Counted from the stretch's first letter, positions 34,846 to 47,060 are shown. The stretch: 64,000 bases of DNA from Casuarina equisetifolia (GCA_028551475.1 CM052356.1:22409884-22473883), one strand, 5' to 3'. Program-made: numbers and translations. The notes: generated from the sequence alone by a model not told the origin.

Positions 34846-36404
34846 TGTTTAGTGAAATTATATATGTAAGTGTACATGTCAAACAAGTAATATAATAATA
34901 AGTATGAGTATCCTCTCGCAAAGACTGATGATTATTAAGCTAATTAATTACTAATGATGAATAATTTCTAAAGTTTATCTAACCAACCGAAATAATAGAA
35001 CATTGATTAACTAACTAAATTTAACCTAAACTTGAAAACTAAAATATCCTAGAGCGTCCGATTTCACCTAATTACTAGATACAAATATAGATCATTCATG
35101 CTTGTAAGATTGATTTTAATCATGTGATGGCAAAATTTCCTAGTTTATTCACTACCCTTTGTCTAGGTATAGTAAACCTACTTAGCTTATTAACTCACTG
35201 TATTTCTACCCATGAATTAAATGAACTAAGTGCATTAAGATATGTGAATATTTTAGTTTACACCTAAAGCCACACAAATCATATGGTATATGTCTATCCA
35301 TATTAACTTATGGTTGCACATTAATTGAAACAACTATATATTATCTCCTATCGGTCTCAAATATGCAAATCAAATCATTTAAGTAGTGGTTAATCACTTA
35401 AAAGTATTAAACTCCGTAATATGCAACTTCACACAAATAAAACATCTCACAAAACATAATAATCATGTCATTCATACCATTGTAATCAAATTAAATCATA
35501 GCTTTAACAAGATAAAGTTAAAAATGGCATTTACAAACACAGAAATGGTGTAAGAAATTGAATAAGTATTCTGAAAATTAAAAACATTAAATTTATTACC
35601 AAAATATCTTCAATTCAAAGAAAGTTTGGTCGAATCTACACATTAAAGGGAGGAAGAAAAGCTATCTAAAAAATAGGAAGAAAACGAGCTAACACAAGCT
35701 TTCATGCGCCGTCGCCATGCCCCGTCACGCGCCAATGCAACGCCTGGCTGTGCGCCGCCATGTGCCGCTGCCGTTCTTCACGGAAACCACTAAAAATGGT
35801 CAAGGATGATGCCTAGAGTGCCAATCTACAAAAAGATTGCGCTAATTCGCCCAAAAAATGTGCAGAGAGGAAAACTCCAACTAGCATTCATTGTCTCTTA
35901 CCGGAAATTGCGCACAAATTGCCCAAAAGCAACTGTAGAAACACTAGAAATAGCTTCTCCTCGTGGAAACCACTCAAATTTGGCTAGAAATAGAGACAAA
36001 CGGAGCTCCCTCACAGGAAAAGAACACAATAGTCGGCTTTCGCCTGACCACCCGAAGTCTTCAGAGTCCTGCGCTGTCGCGCGTGGCCTTTACTTTTTTG
36101 GCAAGGTCCACTTAGTCATCGAAAATTGCCTCCCTCTCCCGATAAAATGCAACTCTTTCTCTTCTAGTTTTCTTCCTTCATGATAATCCCATTTTTTCTC
36201 TCTCTTCTTTCTTCGCTTGATAATTAACCCCGCGCATGTTCTCCTTTTCCTTCTTTTTCTTTTGTTTTTATGCTATTTGGGGTTTCCTGCATGAAATAAC
36301 AAAACTTGCATAAATATGAACAAAATGCGCATATCATTTAATAAATACTATAATATATAATACCTAACGTAGTTAAAATAATTCTATATAAACTAAAGTT
36401 ATCA
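34846..36404 (-). repeat. Gypsy element 3' LTR
   Basis: Pairs with 39533-41078. On the - strand it begins TGATAACTTTAG and ends ACTAAACA. A GC-richer patch (about 35700-36180) with GCCGTCGCC-like words is part of the LTR and explains an isolated open frame at 35806-36183. Confidence 0.82.
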
Positions 36405-36424
36405 ACACCCCTAAACTTAACATT
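36405..36424 (-). other. Polypurine tract of the gypsy element
   Basis: On the - strand TTAAGTTTAGGGGTGT abuts the TGATAAC start of the 3' LTR, the usual arrangement in Athila/Tat-type elements. Confidence 0.75.
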
Positions 36425-38341
36425 TTGCTCGACCTCAAGCAAAAGCTCTAAACAACTTATTATGACAACATAAAAAAAAGAAAAAAAAAATTACACATGA
36501 AAAGCACTAAACAACATATTCTAACAACACAACCAATCACTAAATGATAATTGCCCAAACACCCCTGAACTTATCATTATGCTCGTTCTCAAAAAAAGAA
36601 ATAAACAAAACATACTAACAACTAATCCTTCCATGTTATTCTCCTATAATTGCTCAACTTAACAATTTAAAGAAAAACATAACTTTCATCCAAACATTGC
36701 AATTGGTTTATAAGGTAAGATAGACTCCTAACTATGTCAACCATGTGTGTGTGTGTGTAAATCTGTATTTTTTCTCAATTATATGCACTCTAAATAGATC
36801 CACATTAATATGCAATCTCTCAAAATCTTTAACCAAACCTTATAAGTTTGCTTTTCATTCCTCTCTCCATTAATGTAATCCAATTATCTAACTAAGAATC
36901 AATAGGACTTTCATACGCTTGTAATGTAAGGTTGGGCTAAGGGTAAGGTGAAAGTCATTTAAGCTCAGATAACCCATGGACACATTACTTTATGAGATCT
37001 CATCAAAATTCTACCTTTTTACTCCTTAAAGATAATCATCTTCCCTCAATATATTCTTATTCTTTCTTGTTCATGCACATTTTGATTTTTCTTAGAATTT
37101 GACACTAACATAAGTCTCAATCATGTATGCAACAATAAAGTAAAACAAAATTATTTAAGCATAGCCACCTCAATCATTTCCTACCAATGATATTCAATTA
37201 CAATGCTCAACCATATCTTTCAGAGAATTGTGTGACTTGAATCTAACAAAAGATAATGGGATTATTCCATCCTAAAGCAAATGCTTCCAATTTTTTTTTT
37301 TCATTTTCATTTGCATTTGCATTTACAAAAGTGACATACTATGCTATACACAATCATTTCAATCAACTTCTTCCTATACTACATCCTTCTCCTCAACTTC
37401 TCTTATGATTAAATCAACTTATACACACAAGAAGTCAATATGTTCATGGGACTAGGACAATGAGATAGATTGATCAAAAGGCTAAGAGATATCATATGTA
37501 GGTGTCATTCAACAAAATTAGGATAAGAACAAGGCTCAACAGGGTGACTGGGAATAAGTAAATAGGGTTAGCTTGAAAGGCTCAATCGATCTAAAGATGA
37601 CCTAAATCATTTTCTTAGTTAGATGTAACCTAGGATTTCGCCTCAAGAGGAAATTAAGCAAATTCTAAGATTCAGGTGAGATCCAAGAAAATCACACACT
37701 TCACATGAATGTTCTTTAGAAATAAACATAATTTCAAAAAAATACAAACTTTTAGTGCTCAATAAGTGAATCAACATAATCAAAATCACATTTACATCAT
37801 ACCGCAATTGTAGGTTTGAACAAAATCCACATCTCCCTAAGAATTGCCAAGAATTCACAACAAGGAATCCAATCATGGTGATCATGTTCCATCACAAAAC
37901 AAAACAAATTTCACAAAAAAAAATAGACTTCTAACACAACTTTTAACACAAAATAGAAAATTTCAACACAACACATCACAACACTTCCAACACATTTCCA
38001 ACATAACATAAAACACTTCCAATACACTCCCTTTATACTTCCAATACAACATCAACTACCATAATACACAACTTCCAACACAACCCAACAAAATAGTACA
38101 CTTCCAACAATAACAATAACACCCTCAAACTTGAATAAAGCATTCTCCTCAATGCTAAAAGAAAACAAGGCAATATAAAGAAGGAATAAGGAAACTCCCT
38201 TGATTGCAGGTTGTGTCCATGTGAGTTGTGATGAATCTATGGTGACATCATTTTAGTAAAAAGACTAACAAAATGCTTGGGTTGCCTCCTAAGAAGCACT
38301 TGCTTTATAGTTTTTAACTAAACTATCCTCCATGTTGTTGC
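36425..38341. other. Non-coding interior of the gypsy element
   Basis: AT-rich with no polymerase, integrase or protease motif in any frame. 37920-38110 is a low-complexity tract built on a CTTCCAACACAAC-like word. This is where pol would lie in an autonomous element. Confidence 0.55.
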
Positions 38342-39200
38342 TCAAGGAGGATGGAATTCCAATAGTTTAGGAGACAACTTATATTGCATGATGGTTAAGC
38401 ATTTTGCAATCAACATTACCGTCTCATATAGTTCCAACTTCCTTTTGTTCTCTAGTATCTCCTTCAAAGATTCTGCATGATTAAGTATTTGAACTGGAGT
38501 CTCTGCAAAAATTGTTTTGTGTAATTTTAAAGATATATTAAGGAATTTCAAAAACTGCTTATCTTTTTTGTGTTACTGGAATCTCTGAGGAGATGGAGCT
38601 GGAGGCATAAAGGGCTTAGGATTGTCTGAAATTAGTTTGCTCCTAGGTACCTCCTCTAGTTATGTGTTGACATCTTTATCCATTTCCTTGAAAATCTCCT
38701 TGTCAGCATCATCTTCTCCCATTTGGTTGCCATTCTTTAAGGTTATTGCCTCTATGGTATCTTCAAGACTTTTCTCTATGTCGCTAAGAAAAGGACCCTT
38801 TTGACTCTCTAAGATCATGCTGATCAGCTGACTCATCTACACCTCTAATTGTTTGATTGAAGCTTCTTGTCTTTGAAAGATCGCTTCTTGATTTTGAAAT
38901 CTTGCTTCAATCCTCTCCATAGAGTTCTGTGCGGTGATGGCCAACTCACTGATCATGTTTTTGAAGTTAGGTTTCACCTCTTTTGTTTACTTGGATGTTA
39001 GTAGTGGTCTTACATCATTTGGATTACTCCATGAAAATGTTTGATGGTTGTGCCATCCCGGATTGTACGTGTTGGAGTAATAATCATTTTGTGACCTGCT
39101 AGGAGTCCCAACAAAATTAGCATAATCATTATAATGAACAAAAGGGTTACCTACTTGACATTCCATGCTTTCATATGTTCTACCACAAAATTAACATTCT
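38342..39200 (-). pseudogene. Gypsy gag remnant
   Basis: Two recognisable pieces on the - strand. At about 39000-39160 a segment includes YNPGWHNHQTFSWSN, close to the YNPGWRNHPNFSW motif common in Athila-type gag. At 38342-38551 a segment (SLKEILENKRKLELYETVML) resembles the gag-protease junction region with its KEIL and KRKL words. Stops and shifts separate them. Confidence 0.78.
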
Positions 39201-39506
39201 CTATTCTTTAAGAACACTTCCCATTCTGCATGTAAGTCGATGAGGGTATCTACTTTATGTGTTGGCTTGATCTCAAAGTAGTTTGCCTGACTTGCAAGCA
39301 TTTAGAAGCTTGATGTGGCATTCCAAAATATTGGTGCAGCATAATCTCTCAGAAGTCTATGTGTACCATCATTGTTCTCTATCTTTGTTGTTTAACAACA
39401 AAATCATTTCTAGTAGAAAATAAAAAGAAAGCAAAATAAAGGCAATAAAAGCTAGATTAAACTTAGAAGCTATTCGATACTAATATTAATTAACAGTAAA
39501 ACAACC

Positions 39507-39532
39507 AATCCCCAGCAATGACACCAAAAACT
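39507..39532 (-). other. Primer-binding site of the gypsy element
   Basis: On the - strand AGTTTTTGGTGTCATTGCTG directly follows the 5' LTR. It resembles the TGGCGCCGTTGCC site of Athila/Tat elements with several transitions. Confidence 0.7.
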
Positions 39533-41078
39533 TGTTTAATGAAATTCTACATGCAAGTGTACATGTTGAACAAATAATATAATAATAAGTATGAGTATTG
39601 TCTTATAAAGACTGGTGATTACTAAGCTAACTAATTACTAATGGTGATAATTCCTAGAGTTTATCTAGCTAATCAAAATGATATAACATTGATTAACTAA
39701 CTAAATTTAACCTAAACTTGATAACTGAAATATGTTAGAGCATCTGATTTCACTTAATTACTAGATATGAATGTACATCATTTATACTTGTAAGATTGAT
39801 TCTATTTATGTAATGGCAAAATTTTCTAATTTATTCACTATCCTGTGTTTAGGTATAATAAACCTACTTAGCTCATTAACTTACTGTATTTCTACCCATA
39901 AATTAAATAAATTAAATGAACTAAGTGCATTAAGATATGTGAATATTTTAATTTACAATTAAAGCCACATAAATCATATAGTATATGTCTATCCATATTA
40001 ACTTATGGTTGCACATTACATGAAGCAACTATATATTATCTCTTGTTGGTCTCAAACATACAAATCAAATCATTTAAGTGATGGTTAATTACTTAAAAGC
40101 ATTAAATTCTGTAATATGTAACTTTACAAACAAAACATCTCACAAAACATAATAATCATATCATTCATACCATTGTAATCAAATTACATCGTAGCTCTAA
40201 CAAGATAAACTAAAACATGGCATTTGCAAATACAAAAATAGTGCAAGAAATTGAACAAAGCATTTTGATAATTAAAAACATTAAATATGTCACCAAAATG
40301 TCTTCAATTTAGAGAAAGTTTGGATAAATCTACACATTAGAGAGAGGAAGAGGAGTTGTCTGAAAAATGGGAAGAAAATGAGCCAACACACGCTTTCACG
40401 CGCCATCGCCACGCACCGGTGCCACACGCTGCCGTGCGCCACCATGTGCCACTGCCATTCTTTAAGGAAACCACTGGAAATGGTCAAGGATGATGCCTAG
40501 AGTGCCAATCTACAAAAAGATTGTGCTAATTCACCCCAAAAACACATAGATTTAAGAAAAACTCCAACCAACGTTCACCATCTCTTGCTGGAAATTGCCA
40601 CACAAATCACCTAAAAACAACTGTAGAAATGCTGGAAATAGCTTCTCCTTGTGGAAACCACTCAAATCTAGCCGAAAACCGCTCAAGTCTAGCCATAAAC
40701 AGCGACGAACAGAGCTCCCTCACCGGAAAAGTAGAGGCCACATGCAACAGTGTAGGACTTTAAGGATGCCAAACGGTTAGGCAAAAGCTGACTGTTGCTT
40801 TCTTTTTCTCTACAAGATATTTCCTGACAAAATGAGACTCTCTCTCCTATGGTTTTCTTCCTTCGTGATAATTCCCCTTTTTCTCTCTCTGCTTGATAAT
40901 CAACTCCGTGCATGTTCTCCTTTTCCTTCTTTTTCTTTTGTTTTTCTGCGATTTGTGGTTTCTTGCATGAAATAACAAAACGTGCTTAAATATGAACAAA
41001 TGCGCATATCATTTAATAAACACTAAATAAATAGTACTTGAAGTAGTTAAAATAATTCTATATAAACTAGAGTTATCA
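39533..41078 (-). repeat. Gypsy element 5' LTR
   Basis: About 1546 bp, partner of 34846-36404. It ends on the right with AGAGTTATCA, directly followed by the resumed outer LTR (GAATCCTAAC). Confidence 0.82.
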
Positions 41079-41208
41079 GAATCCTAACTCGATACTACCA
41101 TGAAACCACTACAACTATAAGATATTTTCTCATTTTACAATTACATAGAGACCCTTGATTGTAATAACAATCATACCCTTTAACTTAATTGTTCCATCAA
41201 TCATAACA
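41079..41208 (-). repeat. Outer element 3' LTR, second part
   Basis: Resumes the outer LTR interrupted at 34815. It matches about 42750-42888 (GAATCCTAAC, then TGATTGTAATRACAA and CAATCATAACA). The outer interior begins after it. Confidence 0.8.
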
Positions 41209-42334
41209 ATTTCCCTCTTGGAACAATTTGTGTAACATACCTGCACTATAGGAAAGTATAGAAAATTTCTTTAAATATATTAACTACACAACCACAATAT
41301 TTGGAAAGAGAAAGATTGGATAAACTCTTTTCAACTATCAGAACTATAGTCTTTGGACATAAAAAAGACAAAGAAAACTCTCTTCAACCACAATCTTTTG
41401 AAAGAGAAGATTGCAAAAAACTTTCTTCAACTTCTACAACCACAATGTTTTTAATAGAGAAAAATTGAATAAAACTCTCTTCAAAATAAGCCCTCATCAA
41501 CTGTGCCATCTTGCCTATTTTTAAACCATACTTCTCTTAGGTCATACCTCTTTAGGCACTTCCGTTGCAGCCTCTTTTAGGTTACACCTCTCCTAAGCTG
41601 TGTTTCTCTCTAGGCATTTGTACATCATCATGGGCTTTTTCCATTCAAATGTGTCCTCCACCATAAGGCCCTTAATAAAAGCAAAAATCATGGAACTTCA
41701 ACAACAATTGAGATCACTCTTCAAAATCCCCAACGAAGAGTCCACCTCCCATCCAGAATTATTGATGCTTCCCTAGAGTCAACCATCATAGCCTTAATAC
41801 ACCTCATCTAGATATCAACAAATTTGAAAATCTCAAACTTTTACTTCATTAATCACATCAATATATGAGCATCACATTAACATAAGAGCATCACAAGCTC
41901 CCCCTCAATCAATAAATCGTCAACAACATTAACAAAGTGCTCCCCCTAAAACAGTAATCCATCATCAAACAATAATATCTCTACCATTCTCTGCCATATG
42001 ATGCCACAATTTGAGCCAAAGAAACACAACCACTACCATAAACAATATGATTAACCTCATCTTTAATTCAACAATTTCAAGAATACTGATCATCTCCAAA
42101 ATGTCATGTTCTTTAACAAAAAATCTCCAATTTAGCTTATAAATGCTCAAATCTGGACAGAGAGATATATATCTACACTTTGCAAACCTCAATTCACTAC
42201 TCCAACAATATATTCCGATTGATCTACATCAATATCATCCAAAATCAAAACTTGTTCAATGGTCATTATGTTCACTACGTTCGATCTATCATTTATGGTC
42301 CTAATCTTCAACGGTCGATGCTTACCACACCACT
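41209..42334. other. Interior of the outer copia-like element
   Basis: No gag or pol motif is recognised. It contains repeated GCTCCCCCT words (about 41898, 41940). Probably a non-autonomous derivative. Confidence 0.5.
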
Positions 42335-42888
42335 TGTTGAGAATCTAAGCTTGTCTCCTATACCACTTGTTAGGATCCAAACGTGGCTTTGATACCACTT
42401 GTTAGAAGAATTCAACCAAGTCACATCATCTATATAAAAATCGAACACACAAATATAAGAATGCACACACCCAAACATAGCAGATTTAAGAGATTTGAAA
42501 CATCATAATGTCTTACGTCTCCTGTGGTCTCTTCTCATTAGATTTTCTTATACTTTTCTTTTTCTCAAATAGGTATCTCATGAATTCTCTCATCAACTAT
42601 AATCCACAAAAGGGGCCCTTTCTAACAATTAGCCCCCCCATGGGAACTCTTTCAACTCATCTACTAGGTTTCTCTATACTTCTCTTATTTATAGAGAAAT
42701 CCCTAAAAGAATTCTAGTCAAATACTACTAGGAAAACCTACTTCTACAAAAGGATAAGAATCCTAACCCAATACTACTAAGAAACCCATTACATCTAGAA
42801 GATATTTCCTGATTTTATAATTATACAAAAACTCATGATTGTAATGACAACTATACCTTTTAACCTAATTATTTTATCAATCTTAACA
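42335..42888 (-). repeat. Outer element 5' LTR
   Basis: Uninterrupted copy of the outer LTR, about 554 bp. It contains three ACCACTTGTTRG motifs near its left end (42331-42415), one of which (GATACCACTTGTTAG) may be the true primer-binding site, so the LTR could end nearer 42401. Confidence 0.75.
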
Positions 42889-42890
42889 AT

Positions 42891-43433
42891 AAATAAGTCC
42901 TATCTATCATTCGTATCATAGGAACTATGGACCCCAGCAGTATGAACGACAAAAAAACATTTATCGCTGACACAGACTTATGGCTATGGACCGCAGTACT
43001 ATGAATGACAAAAAAACATTTATCGTAGACATAGGCTTTTGGCCAACCATGGACCACTAGAATTGTGAAAGGAAAAAACAAGAGAACCATGAACCACTAG
43101 AATTGTGAAGGAAAAAAACAAGGACATAAACAAGAGAACCATGGACCACTAGAATTGTGAAGGACAAAAACAAGAGAAAGAGAACCATGGACCACTCGAA
43201 TTGTGAAGGAAAAAAACAAGAGAACCATCGACTGGAATTGTGAAGGACAAAAACAAGAGAACCAAGAGAACCATAGAGCACCAGCTGGAAACTGAAGGTC
43301 GCCTTCTGGACGAATAGTTGTTGCCAGAGTGGTGTGACCGTGCGTCATTGAGCTGACCTTGGCTTCGGTAACGTCAACCGAAATAATTTTTCACATCGAG
43401 AGTATTTCTAGGTTTAAATGATTCTTTTTTCAG
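42891..43433. repeat. WAKL-upstream module with expanded minisatellite
   Basis: Corresponds to 21725-22020. Here 42930-43050 is a tandem duplication around GACAAAAAAACATTTATCG. 43049-43275 is a minisatellite of about five units (44-56 bp, each with CCACTAGAATTGTGAAGGA and ACAAGAGAACCAT), whereas the copy at 21820-21870 has a single unit. Confidence 0.8.
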
Positions 43434-44900
43434 GATATGACGAGAAGAAAATGACAAAGGATAATCTAGCTTTCGGAAAGTAGGATTTTTATTTTGAAAA
43501 ATGAGTAACTATAGAACAACCACATCTACCAAACACCCACCAAATTTTTTTGAAGATTAGGGTAGGATTCTTAGCCAAGTCGGTTTCGCTAAAGTTCGTT
43601 AAAGGAATTCTACCTCTAGGGGAACATTTAAAAAAAAAAAGAGACAATATCCTTGTTATTTATATTGATAGTACAAGTAAAGTAAAATGTTAGACTGATT
43701 GATGTGAAGACAAGGTATAATATTTAATTCCTTATTATATAAACTTGATGAACAGATGTAAAAATTCAAAGAAATAAAAATATAATCAATTAGCATAAAT
43801 GTGTAGTTGTTAATAAAAAATAAAATATTATACTAATTGAAACTTAGTATAAAGTAAAATTAATTATTCAAGGAAGCTCATAATGCTCTTGGCTTAGTTG
43901 ATATTTCCATGAAATTTTCCTTCATTGACTTAGTAAAGAGCCAAGAGTTGTAAGAACTTACAATCTTATTATTGAATATCCAAAATTAGCCATTTTATCG
44001 GTTAAGAAATTTACTTCTTGAAACATGTGAAATATATGAACATTAAGAGAAATATAACTAAAATATTTGCAAGCCAACAACCAAGGAGTAGAGTAAAATT
44101 TTTTTATGCATTGAATCATAAATTAAGAGCTTGTTTCTATCTTGTACAACATGATTGCTTCCTTATTGTATATTTTCAAATTTGTAAGTAAAGCTAAGAC
44201 CTTTACCTTTGCACTATCTCTATTTTTCAAATTAGCTATTGCAATCACGAAGTTCAATATAGTAGATCAAAGCTAAAAATTGATCAATTCATTAACAACA
44301 TTGTTATTTTCAGACAACAGGATTTCCTTTTGATGTATATTTCCACACCTTTAAGCAAAGCTAAGACTTCTGTCTTTGCAGTATCTTCATCTTCTGAGTT
44401 AACTGTTGCAATCATGAAGTCCAATACAGTGGATCAAAGCCAAAAATTGATCAATTCATTAACGACATTGTTGTGCTTTCTCTTAACAACCATGGGAACG
44501 ATGTCGAACTCTTGGGCTGTTGTTCAGGATTTCATCCAAAAGGTAGCCTCTTCAACTACCAATGTGGAGAAACAGTGGATGCAGGGTCGTACCTTCACTC
44601 TGCAGCCTTGACTTCAATTCAACAGTCACTGATACGTCAAGTCTACAGACAACTACTCGACGAGGATTTCACCGCAGAACCGTCCGACTGTGGGATACAG
44701 AGGACCAATGTTTAACCCGTAACTTGCCAGGAAAGAAATCTAGGTGCTTCTGAATTATTTTTACTTGAGGTATACAAATATTAGAAGTCTTTCCAGTAAA
44801 TTTCACAAACATGTCACATGATGATGATTTCACTACAAAAGTACTCGAGTTTGGAATCAAGAGAGCCAAGTGCTTATCTACGTTTGACGGTGTCAGCCCC
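43434..44900 (+). pseudogene. WAKL kinase-exon remnant, copy 4, with an AT-rich insertion
   Basis: Starts after TTTTTTCAG with GATATGACGAGAAG and a glycine-loop region at about 43555-43620. It is then split by an AT-rich insertion of about 600 bp (43623-44235). The kinase segment with GATCAAAGCCAAAAATTGATC appears twice, at about 44235-44310 and 44405-44475. It continues through the hinge region (AACTCTTGGGCTGTTGTTCA, about 44505) and the DFG region (about 44815-44870). All frames are broken. It is the second-block counterpart of copy 2. Confidence 0.72.
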
Positions 44901-45424
44901 TAACTTGTCTGCACGTGTCAAAATGCTTCCCCATTATTTTTATTTTAGATATATTGCTATTAAAAAACTGCGATGTCAACATAAAAATAGCAGTAGGCTG
45001 ATACGACTGAACAACTTGGTAGCAATAATCACCAGTGAAGCAATGATCACCCGTCATTGATATATAATTATCAAATTAGCCTATATTTGCTAACCAACTA
45101 GCATTCAACAAACCTTATACAAGTACATATATCAAAAGCATTTTAATCAAACTTATGGTGTACTAAATCCAAATCTCATATAACATTTTAAGCTTCAATA
45201 TTCACTCAATAATTTGGATTTTTTTAAATATAAATAAGCACAAAACATATTGCAAAGAGTATACTAACAATTTTATTACAAATTATCTTAGTTGAAACCT
45301 AGGAAAGAAATTTCCACCCAAGCAACATCAAAAGCTACTCCATGGAGCCTAAACAAGGCAAATGAGTTATAATAGTAAAGAAGAATGGCCAATTCCAGTG
45401 TAAGTGGTATTTAAAAGATTCTAG

Positions 45425-45600
45425 TTAGGAATTTATACTACTTGGACTAGTTGCTATGACCAAATTAATGGTTATGTAGGATTTGTTTATCAACCATACA
45501 ACACAATGGATGAAGCTAAACGAGCTTTTACTAACTATATACAAGCAGCATTAGCCAAAGGTAAAGCCAAAAATGTTACTTTTGTAAATTCCAAACAAGA
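45425..45600 (+). pseudogene. Viroplasmin-like (Caulimo_VI/RNase H1) domain fragment
   Basis: An open stretch beginning just after an in-frame stop reads GIYTTWTSC and continues to a DEAKRAF segment. This matches the small viroplasmin fold found at the N-terminus of RNase H1 and in ORF VI proteins of caulimovirids. Upstream DNA (from about 45385) may encode a preceding KWY strand one frame away. The rest of the open frame to 45751 belongs to the dispersed ~1-kb repeat, not to the domain. It could come from an endogenous pararetrovirus or a retroelement; the fragment is too short to decide. It is not functional. Confidence 0.6.
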
Positions 45601-46520
45601 TTTTTCAGCAACGTCTTTCGGGGATATAAATGGATATATATTAAGTAACTGTCGTTCAACCATGTCCATGCCGAAATTATCTCTTTTAAAATTTTGGGCT
45701 CATGATGAACGCCACTTTCTTTACAATAAATATGTTGAACGAGTCAAATAAACTACAAAACATAAGTCTATTCATAAGAACATCAGATTGATAGAAATAT
45801 GACAAAAGAACGACAATATTTTGATGAATTTTTAATTTATATATAGTGTTATCCTCTCAACATAATTTTGAACCTTAAATTTCTTTAAGCTAGAGAAAAA
45901 CCCACAAATGAATAAAATACCTCCTAGCCCACCACTTTTTCTTTCTTTTGTCTAAGGAATGTACCTATTCACTCAAAAATGGAACTTACGTTACTAACGT
46001 TATGCCTAAGAGCATAGTGTGTGACAATATGATGTACCATAGTGGTCATAAGGAACAAAATGTAACCACAGAAATACTGGTTTGGCTTAACTAAATCGAT
46101 AGTGCTTTGCACTATATCTAGTTTCTATCAAACAGGACATGCCTTATTGGTTCACGGAACAAGACATAGTTCACGCCTATTAATTTCTCTTCTATTTGAC
46201 ATGTTAGCAACATCCTCGAGTTATTTAACTATTAACGTTCCCTTACCCCAAAACAATCAATTCGTTTTTCTTTTGCATTTATATTTTAGTTATTTTATTT
46301 TTATAGAATCGGCTTAAATATCTTTTATCTTTAAGTGTAAAGTCCAAAATTTTCCTATTTTTGAAAAGAAACCTGCTTTTCCAAGTCCTCATATTTTAGC
46401 TTATGTTAAATATATTTCTATTTTAAGCAAATAATTAGGTTAACAATTTTGGTACCAAATTATTTTCGTATTTAATTTTTTTTCGAATAAAAGGAAACAG
46501 TTGTTTCTATTGTTAAGAAT
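45600..46520. repeat. Dispersed ~1-kb repeat, copy 3
   Basis: Third copy of the block at 14380-15180 and 15480-16330. It starts CGGGGATATAAATG and shares GACATAATTTTGAACCTTAAA, TGGTCATAAGGAACAAAA and AACAACATCCTC-like segments in order. Its presence upstream of both gene 2 and gene 5 supports segmental duplication. Confidence 0.75.
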
Positions 46521-47060
46521 ATGAAACTCTTATTTCGTCAACATCTAAGCCCTTCAGAAAATGTAATTTTTGAAAGGTTGAAGAATCATAGATACCGGTT
46601 TGAGCTCCCACGCTGAAGAACGGATTAAGTGTTCATACAACTGCCTCTGAAAACAAAAAGAAAAAGAAAAAAGTGCTTCCACGCGATGTCATCCACGAAG
46701 CTACATTCCTTGGATTGGGTCTTCCCTAAAGTCTCTCCCAGCCACAGAATTTGGCCGACCACGACAGGACAAGATAAGGGCCGTACTTTAAGACGTAGGC
46801 ATGACAACAGCACTCGTTGGCGCTGCGATGGGCGGATTAGCAGGGAGTAAGAAACAAAGATTAGGGTAAAACTGGCCTTTACCAGGTCATATTAGTGCTA
46901 CCTTCCATGCGTTTCACATGCACGGGTCCACGGAATTTCAAAAGCAAGGAGAAGAGACGTATATGGCCGACATAGACTTTTGGCCAACGCCAGCTGGAAA
47001 CTGAAGGTTGGTGGCCTTGCGTCCTTGAGCAGACGTAGGCTTAGAAACGTCAGCCAAAAT
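46520..47060. repeat. WAKL-upstream module before gene 5
   Basis: Counterpart of 16430-17040 and 33735-33940, with GGGTCTTCCCTAAAGTCTC and ATGGCCGACATAGACTTTTG. It leads directly into the gene 5 promoter. No conserved open frame. Confidence 0.7.

Larger units (their letters stand above)
34816..41078 (-). mobile_element. Ty3/gypsy (Athila/Tat-like) element lacking pol
   Basis: The inner member of the nest. LTRs of about 1.55 kb lie at 34846-36404 and 39533-41078. On the - strand the 5' LTR (right) is followed by AGTTTTTGGTGTCATTGC (39507-39532), resembling the TTTTTGGCGCCGTTGCC site known from Athila/Tat elements. AAGTTTAGGGGTGT precedes the TGATAAC start of the 3' LTR (left). Between the LTRs only gag-like sequence is recognised (38342-39200); the remaining 3' part is AT-rich and non-coding, so pol is missing. 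A second PBS-like stretch lies outside the 3' LTR (34816-34845). No clear target-site duplication is seen. Confidence 0.82.
34396..42888 (-). mobile_element. Non-autonomous copia-like LTR element, split by a gypsy element
   Basis: The outer member of a nest. Direct repeats of about 550 bp lie at 42335-42888 and at 34396-34815 plus 41079-41208, the second split by the inner element. On the - strand a polypurine-like AAGAGGGAAAT (about 41210-41222) precedes the left repeat, giving the orientation. The interior without the nested element (41209-42334) is about 1.1 kb and has no recognisable polyprotein. Flanking GTAAA at 34391-34395 and ATAAA at 42889-42893 are a near-perfect target-site duplication. 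The uninterrupted site is at about 21717-21730. Exact LTR ends are uncertain because PBS-like ACCACTTGTTAG motifs recur inside the repeat (42331-42415). Confidence 0.78.

Noticed and set aside
35806-36183. 125-codon + strand open frame
   Set aside because: It lies wholly inside the gypsy LTR and is absent as an open frame from the partner LTR (40490-40800). No domain resemblance.
37920-38110. Short CTTCCAACACAAC-like repeats considered as a CRISPR-like or centromeric array
   Set aside because: Irregular spacing and composition; it is low-complexity sequence inside a gypsy element in a plant genome.
45506-45751. 81-codon open frame as a gene
   Set aside because: Its first part is a viroplasmin-like fragment and its second part is the dispersed ~1-kb repeat. 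It is a chance fusion of two repeats.
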